From the NCBI GenBank assembly GCA_028708845.1, contig JAQVXZ010000020.1:1-43910 (forward strand): a stretch of DNA of 43,910 bases, given 5' to 3'. Below, one piece after another: positions 6,971 to 15,725 of this stretch. Source of the stretch: Bacteroidales bacterium. Lineage in GTDB: Bacteria; Bacteroidota; Bacteroidia; Bacteroidales; P3. How positions within the stretch are numbered: position 1 is the stretch's first letter; every line of letters begins with the position of its first letter. The position numbers and the translations under genes are program-made. Under the pieces are notes generated by a model. That model saw nothing but the letters and a program-made list of their open reading frames with translations, ran no database searches and was not told the DNA's origin.

Positions 6971-7677
6971 AAAAGCTTAAGCCAGAAATATTAGAAGAAT
7001 TTGCTAATAAATTCAGAGCTGACAATAATTTAAGTCAAACTCAACCTATTGCTTTGAAAAGTTTGCTTCAAAAACTTAATGTTCTTACTTCCTTCCGCTC
7101 TCTTTCTGATGACTTCTATGGCATATCTATTCGTTCAAAAAATGGAAATCGTTTTATGATGATTAACTTTAATAGGACTAAGGGAAGACAGCATTTCACT
7201 ATTTGTCATGAGTTATATCATTTGTTTTATGAAGAAAATCTAACGCCTAATATTTGTAGTAAGGATACCCAGAAAGAACCCTCAGAAGTAAATGCTAATT
7301 ATTTTGCTTCTGCCCTTCTAATGCCAAGAGAGGGTTTGTATAAGGAGTTGACTAAGGATGAAATTGAATCAAAAGAAATTCCTCTTTCCAAAATAATTTA
7401 TCTTGAACAGTACTTTTCTGTTTCAAGGCAGTCAATTTTGATTAGATTAAAACAACTTAAGTTCCTTTCAGATAAACTATTTGAACTTTATTCTTCTTTG
7501 CCAGCAAAATCCACTGCAAGGGAATATGGTTATGACACTGCCTTATATGAAAAAGGTGGACGTAATTTGATTATTGGATCCTTTGGTGAAAAAGCAAAAG
7601 AATTATTTGACAAAGGAAAGATATCGGAGGGACATTATTGTGAATTAATGAATCAAATATATCATGAAAAAAGTTAA
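6967..7677 (+). CDS. ImmA/IrrE-family metallopeptidase
   Basis: A 236-residue zinc peptidase with the gluzincin motif HELYH (His81, Glu82, His85) inside FTICHELYHLFYEE, and a downstream SEVNANYFASALLMP that supplies the third ligand. ImmA of ICEBs1 cleaves the XRE repressor ImmR, and IrrE acts on DdrO, so an XRE substrate encoded immediately upstream is the expected partner. The C-terminal 60 residues (GYDTALYEKGGRNLIIGSFG and on) have conserved-looking Gly-rich and helical parts. The gene overlaps XRE by 4 bp and the PIN gene by 14 bp, so all three products are probably made together. Confidence 0.88.
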   Translation: MKKLKPEILEEFANKFRADNNLSQTQPIALKSLLQKLNVLTSFRSLSDDFYGISIRSKNGNRFMMINFNRTKGRQHFTICHELYHLFYEENLTPNICSKDTQKEPSEVNANYFASALLMPREGLYKELTKDEIESKEIPLSKIIYLEQYFSVSRQSILIRLKQLKFLSDKLFELYSSLPAKSTAREYGYDTALYEKGGRNLIIGSFGEKAKELFDKGKISEGHYCELMNQIYHEKS

Positions 7678-8179
7678 AATTGTTCTTGATGCTGATATAA
7701 TTATTCATTTCTCCAAGGGTCAAATGCTAAGTATTTTGCCAAATATTTTTCCAAAGTATAAATATATTATCCTTGATAAGGTTTATGAAGAGATAGTAGG
7801 AAGTATTAAAAAACAGTTAGATAATCAAATATCATTTTTAAAGAATATAACCCTTATTGAATTTAAACCCTATGGAGAGGAAATGAGAGAATATGCTTTT
7901 TTGCTACAAAACTTTGGAAAGGGAGAAACTGCTTCCATGATATACTGTAAATGGAATCATGATGTGCTGGCAAGTAGCAATTTAAAGGATATTAAAACCT
8001 ACTGCAATAAGAATCAAATAACATATCTCACCACCTTCAATTTTTTATATCATGCTGTTAAAAACAAACTAATAAGTCAAAAAGAAGCATGCGATTTTAT
8101 TAATGAAGTACTATCTAAAGGCAGTAAATTACCCTCAGTAGAGAACTACAAAGTCTTTGTAAGTAGAGTGGAAATTTAA
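7664..8179 (+). CDS. PIN-like nuclease-fold protein (DUF3368-like), probable toxin
   Basis: A 171-residue protein with a PIN-domain layout: beta strand then acidic pair KIVLDADIIIHF (Asp9, Asp11), a helix with VYEEIV, a central GKGETASMIYCKW that matches the GxGE helix of DUF3368-like PIN proteins, and an acidic NLKDIKTYC before the last strand. PIN toxins cleave RNA using clustered acidic residues and Mg2+. The 14-bp overlap with the ImmA/IrrE gene fixes it as the third operon member. The exact family cannot be settled by eye, so the call is PIN-like. The likely arrangement is toxin plus XRE/protease control; function is inferred. Confidence 0.68.
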   Translation: MKKVKIVLDADIIIHFSKGQMLSILPNIFPKYKYIILDKVYEEIVGSIKKQLDNQISFLKNITLIEFKPYGEEMREYAFLLQNFGKGETASMIYCKWNHDVLASSNLKDIKTYCNKNQITYLTTFNFLYHAVKNKLISQKEACDFINEVLSKGSKLPSVENYKVFVSRVEI

Positions 8180-8183
8180 TTTA

Positions 8184-8216
8184 CTTGTATTTTCTCATTT
8201 TTTTTTGTTTACTTTG
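8184..8216 (+). promoter_or_regulatory. Probable promoter of the M16 gene
   Basis: CTTG at 8184-8187 and TTACTTTG at 8209-8216 (one mismatch to TAnnTTTG) with a 21-bp spacer. The leader to the ATG at 8274 would be about 50 nt. Confidence 0.45.
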
Positions 8217-8273
8217 CATAGGTATTGTGTTTTGGGGTATGTGGGGTGTAATTTTTTTAATGTAATGTAGTTT

Positions 8274-9548
8274 ATGAAAAATAATATTGACTTTGTTATT
8301 CCTTCTCTTGTGCCTTATACTACTGTTTTGGATAATGGGTTGAAGGTTCATGCTTTTAAGAATCATAGTATGGATGTTGTGAGGATGGAGTTTTATTTTG
8401 AAAATGCTGGCACTATGAATCAGGATAAGGTTTTTTCGTCTTTGGTTGCTAATAACCTAATTACGGAAGGGTCTAGAGGTCACAGTGCTAAGGAGATTGC
8501 TGATAAGATTGATTTCTATGGTGCTTTTATTGAAAGGAGTCTCGATAAGGAAACGGCTTCGGTTTCTTTCTATTTCTTGAAAAAATATAAGGAGGATTTG
8601 ATTCCGTGGTTTGAAGAGATTATTAAGGATCCTGATTTCCCTCAAACTGAAATGGAGGTTTATCTTAGACGTTTGAAACAGCAGCGTTTGGTTAATGAAA
8701 AGAAAACAAATTATTTGGCAAGGGTTAATTTTTTCCAATGTCTTTTTGGTGAAATGCATCCTTTTGGTTTGGTTGGGAGTATGGAGGACTATGATTTATT
8801 GAATAGGAAGGACTTGTTTGATTTCTATAATTCGTTTTATTCTTATGAGAGATGCTCCATTATCATTGCTGGGGATATTGATGATAGGCTTATTGGACTT
8901 TTAAACAAGAGTTTTGGTAGTAAGGACTGGAAAAAGGATGGGGTTTTGGATGTTAAGTGCTTGACTTATATGGATAATAGTAATGTTCGTAGGTCTATAT
9001 CTCTTGAGTCGGCTGTTCAGTCTTCGGTGAGAATTGGCTGTACTACCATTTCGGCTAACCATGTTGATTATATGGGATTAAATGTTGTTAGTACTTTGCT
9101 TGGGGGTTATTTTGGTTCTAGGTTAATGTCAAATATTCGTGAGGATAAGGGCTATACTTATGGTATTGGGTCTTCTTTACTTTCTTTTAAGGATATTGGT
9201 CTTTTTTATATCTCGGCTGAAATTAAACAAGAGAATTGCCAAGATGCTATTAATGAGATTTATAATGAGATTGAGGTCTTGAAGTCAAAAAGGGTAACGG
9301 ATGAGGAACTGCATAGGGTTAAGAATTTTATGAAAGGAACTATGTTAAGGAGTTTGGATGGTAGCTTTGAGCTTTCGGATAATTTCCGTTCTATTCTTAA
9401 ATTTGGTTTGGATTACGATTATTTCCATAACTATCTAAGGGTTATTTCTGAAATTGATAGTGATGAGGTTTTGAGATTGGCTCAATCTTACTTTAATGTA
9501 AATCAAATGGTAGAGATAAGGGCTGGTGATGCAACATTAACAAATTAG
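8274..9548 (+). CDS. M16-family peptidase homologue without the zinc motif
   Basis: A 424-residue protein with both halves of the M16 (insulinase-like) fold. The inverted zinc motif HxxEH is absent: the equivalent segment reads SSLVANNLITEGSRGHSAKE. The C-terminal half keeps the paired Arg/Tyr segment GGYFGSRLMSNIREDKGYTY that helps bind substrate. This is the pattern of non-catalytic M16 subunits, which pair with an active M16 partner; the partner is not in this window. No signal peptide, so it is probably cytoplasmic. It is followed 20 bp later by the T9SS cargo gene and may be co-transcribed with it. Codons are strongly G+T-rich, unlike genes from 12 kb on. Confidence 0.85.
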   Translation: MKNNIDFVIPSLVPYTTVLDNGLKVHAFKNHSMDVVRMEFYFENAGTMNQDKVFSSLVANNLITEGSRGHSAKEIADKIDFYGAFIERSLDKETASVSFYFLKKYKEDLIPWFEEIIKDPDFPQTEMEVYLRRLKQQRLVNEKKTNYLARVNFFQCLFGEMHPFGLVGSMEDYDLLNRKDLFDFYNSFYSYERCSIIIAGDIDDRLIGLLNKSFGSKDWKKDGVLDVKCLTYMDNSNVRRSISLESAVQSSVRIGCTTISANHVDYMGLNVVSTLLGGYFGSRLMSNIREDKGYTYGIGSSLLSFKDIGLFYISAEIKQENCQDAINEIYNEIEVLKSKRVTDEELHRVKNFMKGTMLRSLDGSFELSDNFRSILKFGLDYDYFHNYLRVISEIDSDEVLRLAQSYFNVNQMVEIRAGDATLTN

Positions 9549-9568
9549 ATACGTTTTACTAATGTATT

Positions 9569-11578
9569 ATGCGTAAAATCTTATTGATAATAGTTTTCTT
9601 CTTGGGTATTAATATATCTTTTGGTCAGAAGCCAAATATATTATGCACTCAAGTTAATGAGGATGGTGGGGTAACTATATTCTATCAGACTGTTTCAAAT
9701 GATTTTATTCAATATTCTTTCTCTTTTTTTAACAGCTCTTTGGGCGATTATGAATTGGTGGGTAGCGAATCTGATATTAATGTTTCATCTTTTACCGATA
9801 ATTCTCGTGATGCTAATAGTGAGCAAATAAAATATAGGCTTAGCTCCAATCCTACTAATATTTCTTATGGTAATACTATATTTCTAAGTCTTATTTATAA
9901 TGGTGGGTCTTCCTTTAGGCTCGACTGGACATCTCCTCATCCCTCACCCTCGGAGAATCTTACTGGAACGGAGAATCAAAAATATATTATTTATAGACGT
10001 TTTGCAAACCAATCAAATAGTTGGCAGAAAATAGATTCAACAACTCTTCTAACCTTTACTGATAACTTCCCTCCTCCCTGCTCTGATACTGTTTACTACA
10101 AGGTTGAGCTGCCGAATGCTTATGGTTGTTCTTCTGTTTCAAACCTAAGAAGTCATTTTGTTGAGGATATTGAAATACCTTCAGAGGCTATTGTTCTTTG
10201 TTCTGGGGTTGATTTGGATAGCCAAAAGCTTGTTCTCTCATGGACTCCCTCCCCTTCCATTGATACCAAAGGATATGTTATTTGTGAGGGTAGTCCTTGC
10301 GTAGGGATTGACACCATTATGGGTGCTAATCAAAATAGTTTTATTTGTGATACTTGCAATGTTGAATATGTTTTCAGTCTTGCCGTTATGGCTTTCGATT
10401 CTTGCTATAATACATCCATAAAGTCAAATAACCACAAAAACATAGTCCTTTCCTACACAAGGGAAGCTTGTAGTAATGTTATTAATCTATCGTGGACAAA
10501 ATATGTTGGAGACCCTTTAAATGTAATAGTTTATAATTTATATCTAAGTCAAAACGGAGGTGCTTATAATCTTCATCAGACCTTTACAGCATCTGATAGT
10601 ACATTTACCTTTAATGCAAACCCAGTAATTGAAAACCATTCTTTCTATATAGAAGCCATACTAAGCAATACTAAGACCTCGAAGTCAAATATCATAACTA
10701 CAACCCAAGGACTACCTGCTAAGGTTGATTATGCTTATATTAGGAAGGCATCTGTTAGTGATGATAATACAAAAATTGAGCTAGACTTCTTTGTTGATGC
10801 ATCGCTTGTTGTAAGGGGTTACGACCTTTACCGTTCGGTTGATAATATTGATTTTTTCATAATTAAGACCATAGATTATAGTGGCAATAATAGTTTCAGC
10901 TATACTGACACTCCTCCAACCTCTGCCAACAAAGCAACCTATTACTATAAGCTTATGGTTCCTGATGAATGTAATTTACTATATACTTCATCTAATACTT
11001 TTTCCACAATAAGGCTTTTGGTCGATGCCTCAGATGCTGAAATGAATGTTTTGACATGGAACGAGCTTAAGGGATGGGAGTCGGTGGAGAGCTACGATAT
11101 ATATAGGATAGACGAGAATTCTCCTTTTGGGCTTCAACTATCAAATGTGCTTTCTGCTGAAATGGGTTTCGAGGATAATACCTCCTCAATGGTTACTGCG
11201 TCTGATAAAATAGAATATTATATTATTGCAAATGAAGGTGGCTCTTATCCTGATGGGAAAAAGTCAGAGTCAAGGTCTTCAACAGCAGAAGTTATTAAAG
11301 AGTCTTTAATTTTCGTACCTAATTCCTTCTCACCAACAAACATTGTAAATAATGAGTTTAAGCCTGTCTGTTCATTTATCAGGACTGGAACCTATGTGCT
11401 TAGGATAATGAGCCGTTGGGGTGAAGTAATGTTTGAGTCCAAAGACCTAAACAAAGGTTGGGATGGTTATTTTAAGGGAAAGATATGTAGTGCACAATCC
11501 TATATTTATATTATTGAATTTGTAAACTCTGAGGGTAAGAAAATAAAGAAATCTGGTATTGTTAATCTAATAAACTAA
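9569..11578 (+). CDS. Secreted fibronectin-like protein with T9SS type B sorting domain
   Basis: A 669-residue protein. Residues 1-20 (MRKILLIIVFFLGINISFGQ) are a signal peptide. The body contains several Ig/fibronectin-type segments (LSWTPSPSIDTKGYVIC, LDFFVDASLVVRGYDLYRS, VLTWNELKGWESVESYDIYR). The last 85 residues start IFVPNSFSPTNIVNNEFKPV and include MSRWGEVMF and NKGWDGYFKGK, matching the gliding-motility C-terminal (CHU_C, type B) signal for type IX secretion. It should be exported by Sec and moved across the outer membrane by T9SS. No enzyme domain is visible. The comB-like gene follows after 6 bp. Confidence 0.88.
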   Translation: MRKILLIIVFFLGINISFGQKPNILCTQVNEDGGVTIFYQTVSNDFIQYSFSFFNSSLGDYELVGSESDINVSSFTDNSRDANSEQIKYRLSSNPTNISYGNTIFLSLIYNGGSSFRLDWTSPHPSPSENLTGTENQKYIIYRRFANQSNSWQKIDSTTLLTFTDNFPPPCSDTVYYKVELPNAYGCSSVSNLRSHFVEDIEIPSEAIVLCSGVDLDSQKLVLSWTPSPSIDTKGYVICEGSPCVGIDTIMGANQNSFICDTCNVEYVFSLAVMAFDSCYNTSIKSNNHKNIVLSYTREACSNVINLSWTKYVGDPLNVIVYNLYLSQNGGAYNLHQTFTASDSTFTFNANPVIENHSFYIEAILSNTKTSKSNIITTTQGLPAKVDYAYIRKASVSDDNTKIELDFFVDASLVVRGYDLYRSVDNIDFFIIKTIDYSGNNSFSYTDTPPTSANKATYYYKLMVPDECNLLYTSSNTFSTIRLLVDASDAEMNVLTWNELKGWESVESYDIYRIDENSPFGLQLSNVLSAEMGFEDNTSSMVTASDKIEYYIIANEGGSYPDGKKSESRSSTAEVIKESLIFVPNSFSPTNIVNNEFKPVCSFIRTGTYVLRIMSRWGEVMFESKDLNKGWDGYFKGKICSAQSYIYIIEFVNSEGKKIKKSGIVNLIN

Positions 11579-11584
11579 ACAACT

Positions 11585-12337
11585 ATGTCTTCTAAAAACA
11601 AAAAACAAGTAGAAGTAATCTTTTCTCCTGCACTTTTCAAGTACCGTCAAATTAAGGATAACTATATAATTGTAATTGCCGACATACTTAGGGCAACAAC
11701 TTCCATCTGCACAGCATTTGAGTGGGGCGTTAGGTCAATGATTCCTGTTAGAACGGTTCAAGAGGCAAGGGCATTTAAAGAAAAAGGATATATTGTAGCT
11801 GGCGAAAGAATTGAAGAGACCTTTGAATTTGCAGACTTTGGTAATGGAGCACTTGAATTTATGAACGATAAGATAAAGGGTATGGATATAGTTCATTCTA
11901 CAACCAATGGAACCGTTGCAATAACCATGGCAAAGGAAGCTAAGCCTAATGAAATATTGATTGGCGCTTTTTCAAATATAACATCACTTTCTAACTACCT
12001 ACTAACAAAGGACGAAAACGTTTTAATCTTTTGTTCGGGTTGGAAAAACTCTTTTTGCATAGAGGACACAGTCTTTGCAGGAGCCTTACTTGAAAGGATA
12101 ATTGAAAAGGGTGACTATATAAACCATAACGACTCTGCCTACTCTTCAATAGACCTATGGCATGCAACGAAAGATAACCTTATGGAAGAAATGCAATCAA
12201 AAGCCTCACATATGAATAGGCTAAAGAAATACAAGATGGACGATGTCTTTCCATACACTTATACGTTTGACACTTGTAATGTCGTTCCTAAACTATACCA
12301 CGATAGGCTGAAAGATGCCTTGAAAGAAGAAAAATAA
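11585..12337 (+). CDS. comB: ComB-family 2-phosphosulfolactate phosphatase
   Basis: A 250-residue protein matching the ComB fold: IADILRATTSICTAFEWGVR, a loop IVAGERIEETFEFADFGN, the block HSTTNGTVAITMAKE, and LIFCSGWKNSFCIEDTVFAG. ComB removes phosphate from 2-phosphosulfolactate to give sulfolactate, a coenzyme M precursor in methanogens; bacterial homologues are common and their substrate is often unknown. No comA or comC-like gene is in the window. It sits 6 bp after the T9SS cargo gene and 23 bp before the hydrolase gene, so it is probably in that operon. The next transcription unit is a sulfur-transfer operon, a possible thematic link only. Confidence 0.85.
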   Translation: MSSKNKKQVEVIFSPALFKYRQIKDNYIIVIADILRATTSICTAFEWGVRSMIPVRTVQEARAFKEKGYIVAGERIEETFEFADFGNGALEFMNDKIKGMDIVHSTTNGTVAITMAKEAKPNEILIGAFSNITSLSNYLLTKDENVLIFCSGWKNSFCIEDTVFAGALLERIIEKGDYINHNDSAYSSIDLWHATKDNLMEEMQSKASHMNRLKKYKMDDVFPYTYTFDTCNVVPKLYHDRLKDALKEEK

Positions 12338-12360
12338 TAATTAACTAAAAACACTTAGCT

Positions 12361-13068
12361 ATGAAAGAGATTATTGAAAAATTGAATTTTGAACAAGATT
12401 TATATTTATTATCAGATAAGAAAGACAAAGAACTGGTAATTACTTTTATCAAACATAGTAGCCTTATTTTTGAGTATAAAGGACTAGTAATTTATAATGA
12501 CCCTGTGATGGATTATGTGGACTATAACCTATTCCCAAAGGCTGATATTATACTTATAACACACGAACACTACGACCACTTCGACCCTAAGGCTGTTGAG
12601 GCTCTAAGAAAAGATAATACAATAATTGTATCGAACCCTGTTGTTTATGAAAGCTTAAAAGAAGGTATTTGCTTACGAAATGGAGAAGAAGCAGACCTTA
12701 TGCAAGGAGTTAAAATCAAAGCAGTACCTGCATATAATACAACAGAGGGAAGAGATAAGTTCCATCCAAGGCACAGAGATAATGGTTATGTCTTAGACCT
12801 TGAGGGTTCAAAGATATATATTGCAGGCGACACCGAACTTATTCCAGAGATGAGAGACTTAAAGGATGAGATAGAGATTGCATTTCTTCCTGTCAATCAA
12901 CCCTATACCATGACAATTGACCAAGCAAGAGAGGCTGCACTAATAATTAACCCAAAAACTCTTTACCCTTATCATTATGGAGAAACACAGATAGAAACTC
13001 CAATAAATGACCTTAAAACTAATCTTAAAGGCAGTAAAATTGATGTTAGGATTAGAAAAATGGAATAA
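12361..13068 (+). CDS. Metallo-beta-lactamase-fold metal-dependent hydrolase (UlaG-like)
   Basis: A 235-residue MBL-fold protein with the dinuclear metal motif THEHYDHFD (His68, His70, Asp72, His73), a second block YIAGDTELIPEM and a terminal YPYHYGE that supplies the last histidine. The N-terminal ITFIKHSSLIFEYKG is typical of the UlaG/YtnP branch. These enzymes hydrolyse phosphodiester or lactone bonds; the substrate cannot be read from sequence. No signal peptide, so it is cytoplasmic. It is the last gene before a 200-bp gap with a separate promoter. Confidence 0.85.
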   Translation: MKEIIEKLNFEQDLYLLSDKKDKELVITFIKHSSLIFEYKGLVIYNDPVMDYVDYNLFPKADIILITHEHYDHFDPKAVEALRKDNTIIVSNPVVYESLKEGICLRNGEEADLMQGVKIKAVPAYNTTEGRDKFHPRHRDNGYVLDLEGSKIYIAGDTELIPEMRDLKDEIEIAFLPVNQPYTMTIDQAREAALIINPKTLYPYHYGETQIETPINDLKTNLKGSKIDVRIRKME

Positions 13069-13178
13069 TTAAATATTTTATTTGTCATTTTCTTCATTTT
13101 ATTATTTAAATCTAATAGCTTGATTTATACAAGATAATAAAATCACCTTCAATTAAATTAATTCATTATTTGTTTTTT

Positions 13179-13199
13179 CTGGAAATAAATTTGTTCCAG
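13179..13199. promoter_or_regulatory. Inverted-repeat operator over the -33 element of the sulfur operon
   Basis: CTGGAA, a 9-nt spacer, TTCCAG. Its right half overlaps the -33 TTTG at 13190-13193. A repressor bound here would block the promoter. The MarR-family gene at the end of the same operon is the obvious candidate; inferred. Confidence 0.55.
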
Positions 13200-13221
13200 T
13201 GGAAAATATAATGTAGTTTTG
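13190..13221 (+). promoter_or_regulatory. Promoter of the sulfur-transfer operon
   Basis: TTTG (13190-13193), a 20-bp spacer and TAGTTTTG (13214-13221) match the Bacteroidota consensus. The leader is about 45 nt before the ATG at 13272. Confidence 0.7.
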
Positions 13222-13271
13222 CATCGTTAATTAAGGACAAAAACAATTTCTCAAAGAAAAAAATATTAATA

Positions 13272-15716
13272 ATGAAATATATAATAGTAGGTGGAGTAGC
13301 TGGTGGTGCAACAGCAGCAGCTCGTATAAGAAGAATTGACGAAGAATGTGAAATTCTTTTAATTGAAAAAGGTAAGTATATATCTTACGCTAATTGTGGT
13401 TTACCTTACTATATAGGTGGAACAATAACTGATAGAGATGCGCTATTTGTGCAAACTCCAGCCTCGTTTAGTGGCAGATTTAATGTTGATGTTAGGGTTG
13501 AGAACGAAGTAGTTTCAATAGACAAAGACAATAAAGAAGTTAAGATAAAGAGAAATGATGGAAGTATTTATGTTGAATCATACGACAAGCTACTACTTTC
13601 TCCTGGTGCTTATCCTCTTCGTCCACCACTTAAAGGTATTGATAGTGAGGGTATATTCACCCTAAGGAATGTTAACGACACCGATAGAATAAAGAACTAC
13701 CTAACAACCAAGCCAATCAAAAAGGCAGTTGTTGTGGGAGCTGGTTTCATTGGACTTGAGATGGCAGAAAACCTTCACGACACAGGAGCAGAGGTTACAA
13801 TTGTAGAGATGGGCAACCAAGTAATGGCACCTATCGACTTCTCAATGGCATCACATGTTCACCAACACCTTCTTCAAAAAGGGGTATCTCTTGAACTACA
13901 ACAATCGGTTGAGAAATTTGAAAAAAGAGGAAACCAGATAAATGTTATATTAAATAATGGCAAATCAATTGAAACCGATATAGTAATTCTATCTATTGGA
14001 GTTCGCCCAGAAATAGACTTAGCACAATCAGCAGGCATTAAGATAGGAGAAGCTGGTGGAATTTGGGTTGACGAGTATTTGGAAACCTCAGTAAAAGATA
14101 TTTATGCAGTGGGAGACGCAATTGAGTTTCCACATCCACTAACAGGCAAACCATGGCTCAACTACCTTGCTAACCCTGCAAACCGTCAAGGAAGAATAGT
14201 AGCTGATAATATAGTATTTGGCAATAAAGTAAAGTACGAAGGAGCAATTGGAACCTCAATAGCAAAGGTTTTCGATATGACAGTAGCCTCCACAGGACTA
14301 TCGGCAAAGAAACTAAAACAACTAGGCATTGATTATAGAGCATCAACAACTCACTCCAATTCACATGCAGGATACTATCCTAACGCCCTACCTCTAACAA
14401 TCAAACTAATATTTGATCCAAAGGAAGGAAAGATACTAGGAGCTCAAGTAGTAGGATATGATGGAGTGGATAAGAGAATTGACCAAATAGCACTAATCAT
14501 TAAGCGTGGCGGAACAATATACGACCTAATTAAACTAGAACACGCCTATGCACCACCCTACTCCTCTGCAAAAGACCCAATAGCAATTGCTGGTTATGTT
14601 GCAAGCAATATTGTTAGTGGAGCAATGAAGATTGCCACTTGGAGAGAGCTAAGAGACGTAAACAGAGAAGACTCAATAATACTAGATGTTAGAACAGAGG
14701 CAGAATGTTCAATGGGAATGATACATGGAGCAGTAAATATTCCAGTTGATGAACTAAGACATCGCTTCAATGAACTACCTAAAGATAAGACAATATACAT
14801 CTATTGTGCAGTTGGTCTAAGAGGCTACCTATCATACAAAATACTAACCCTTAATGGATTTACCGACGTAAGAAACCTTTCAGGAGGATATAAGACATAT
14901 TCTACCGCAATGGCACCAGTAACAGAGGTAAGCAAACATATAATTAAACCACAACAACACGACATAGAACAAACCAACAAACAAGAACCACCAAAACCTA
15001 TTCTAATAGACGCCTGTGGACTACAATGCCCTGGTCCTATCATAAGACTAAAGACAGCAATGGACGAGATTACAGATGGGCAGAGAGTAGAAATACACTC
15101 AACCGATGGAGGCTTTGCAAGAGATGCACAAGCATGGTGCGACAATACAGGAAACCTACTAATTTCGTCAACAGTAAACAAAGGCGTATATGAAATAGTA
15201 GTGGAAAAGAACCCAAAGAGCTGCGAAGTAATCAACACCTGCCAAGCAAAAGGCAAGACCTTCGTAGTCTTTAGTGACGACCTAGACAAAGCCCTAGCCT
15301 CAATGGTACTTGCAACAGGAGCAGCAGCAACAGGCGAGCCAGTAACAATGTTCTTCACCTTCTGGGGACTAAACGTAATAAAGAAAGTAAAGAAACCAAA
15401 GGTTAAGAAAGATATATTTGGCAAGATGTTCTCAATGATGCTACCCTCAAGTTCACTCAAACTCCACCTCTCTAAGATGTCTATGTTTGGAATGGGAGAC
15501 AAGATGATGAGGCATATAATGAAGAAAAACAATATCCAATCACTCGAATCACTAAGAGATGAAGCCCTAAGAATGGGAGTAGAATTTATAGCATGCCAAA
15601 TGTCGATGGACGTAATGGGAGTTGTAAGAGAAGAACTCTTAGACGAGGTAACAATTGGAGGAGTTGCAACCTATATGGAAAGAGCAACAAAAGCAGATGT
15701 TAACTTATTTATATAA
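13272..15716 (+). CDS. CoA-disulfide reductase - rhodanese - TusA - DsrE fusion protein
   Basis: An 814-residue fusion. Residues 1-450 are a pyridine-nucleotide disulfide oxidoreductase of the CoADR/NADH-oxidase class: FAD motif GGVAGGATAAAR, the single redox cysteine in SYANCGLPYY (Cys42), NADPH motif VVGAGFIGLEMAENL, and AVGDAIEF. Residues about 455-560 are a rhodanese domain with YCAVGLRGY (active Cys512). Residues about 575-650 are a TusA-like domain with CGLQCPGP (Cys586). Residues about 660-814 are DsrE-like (VFSDDLDKALASMVLATGAA, then TFWGLN). Four sulfur-handling modules in one chain suggest persulfide or polysulfide reduction with onward sulfur transfer. It begins an operon with a methyltransferase, a thioredoxin and a MarR regulator. 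All key cysteines are present. Confidence 0.92.
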   Translation: MKYIIVGGVAGGATAAARIRRIDEECEILLIEKGKYISYANCGLPYYIGGTITDRDALFVQTPASFSGRFNVDVRVENEVVSIDKDNKEVKIKRNDGSIYVESYDKLLLSPGAYPLRPPLKGIDSEGIFTLRNVNDTDRIKNYLTTKPIKKAVVVGAGFIGLEMAENLHDTGAEVTIVEMGNQVMAPIDFSMASHVHQHLLQKGVSLELQQSVEKFEKRGNQINVILNNGKSIETDIVILSIGVRPEIDLAQSAGIKIGEAGGIWVDEYLETSVKDIYAVGDAIEFPHPLTGKPWLNYLANPANRQGRIVADNIVFGNKVKYEGAIGTSIAKVFDMTVASTGLSAKKLKQLGIDYRASTTHSNSHAGYYPNALPLTIKLIFDPKEGKILGAQVVGYDGVDKRIDQIALIIKRGGTIYDLIKLEHAYAPPYSSAKDPIAIAGYVASNIVSGAMKIATWRELRDVNREDSIILDVRTEAECSMGMIHGAVNIPVDELRHRFNELPKDKTIYIYCAVGLRGYLSYKILTLNGFTDVRNLSGGYKTYSTAMAPVTEVSKHIIKPQQHDIEQTNKQEPPKPILIDACGLQCPGPIIRLKTAMDEITDGQRVEIHSTDGGFARDAQAWCDNTGNLLISSTVNKGVYEIVVEKNPKSCEVINTCQAKGKTFVVFSDDLDKALASMVLATGAAATGEPVTMFFTFWGLNVIKKVKKPKVKKDIFGKMFSMMLPSSSLKLHLSKMSMFGMGDKMMRHIMKKNNIQSLESLRDEALRMGVEFIACQMSMDVMGVVREELLDEVTIGGVATYMERATKADVNLFI

Positions 15717-15725
15717 TAAAAAGAA

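Noticed and set aside
14825-15532. Minus-strand open frame of 235 codons inside the sulfur fusion gene
   Set aside because: It is the antisense shadow of the TusA/DsrE part, whose motifs read clearly on the plus strand.
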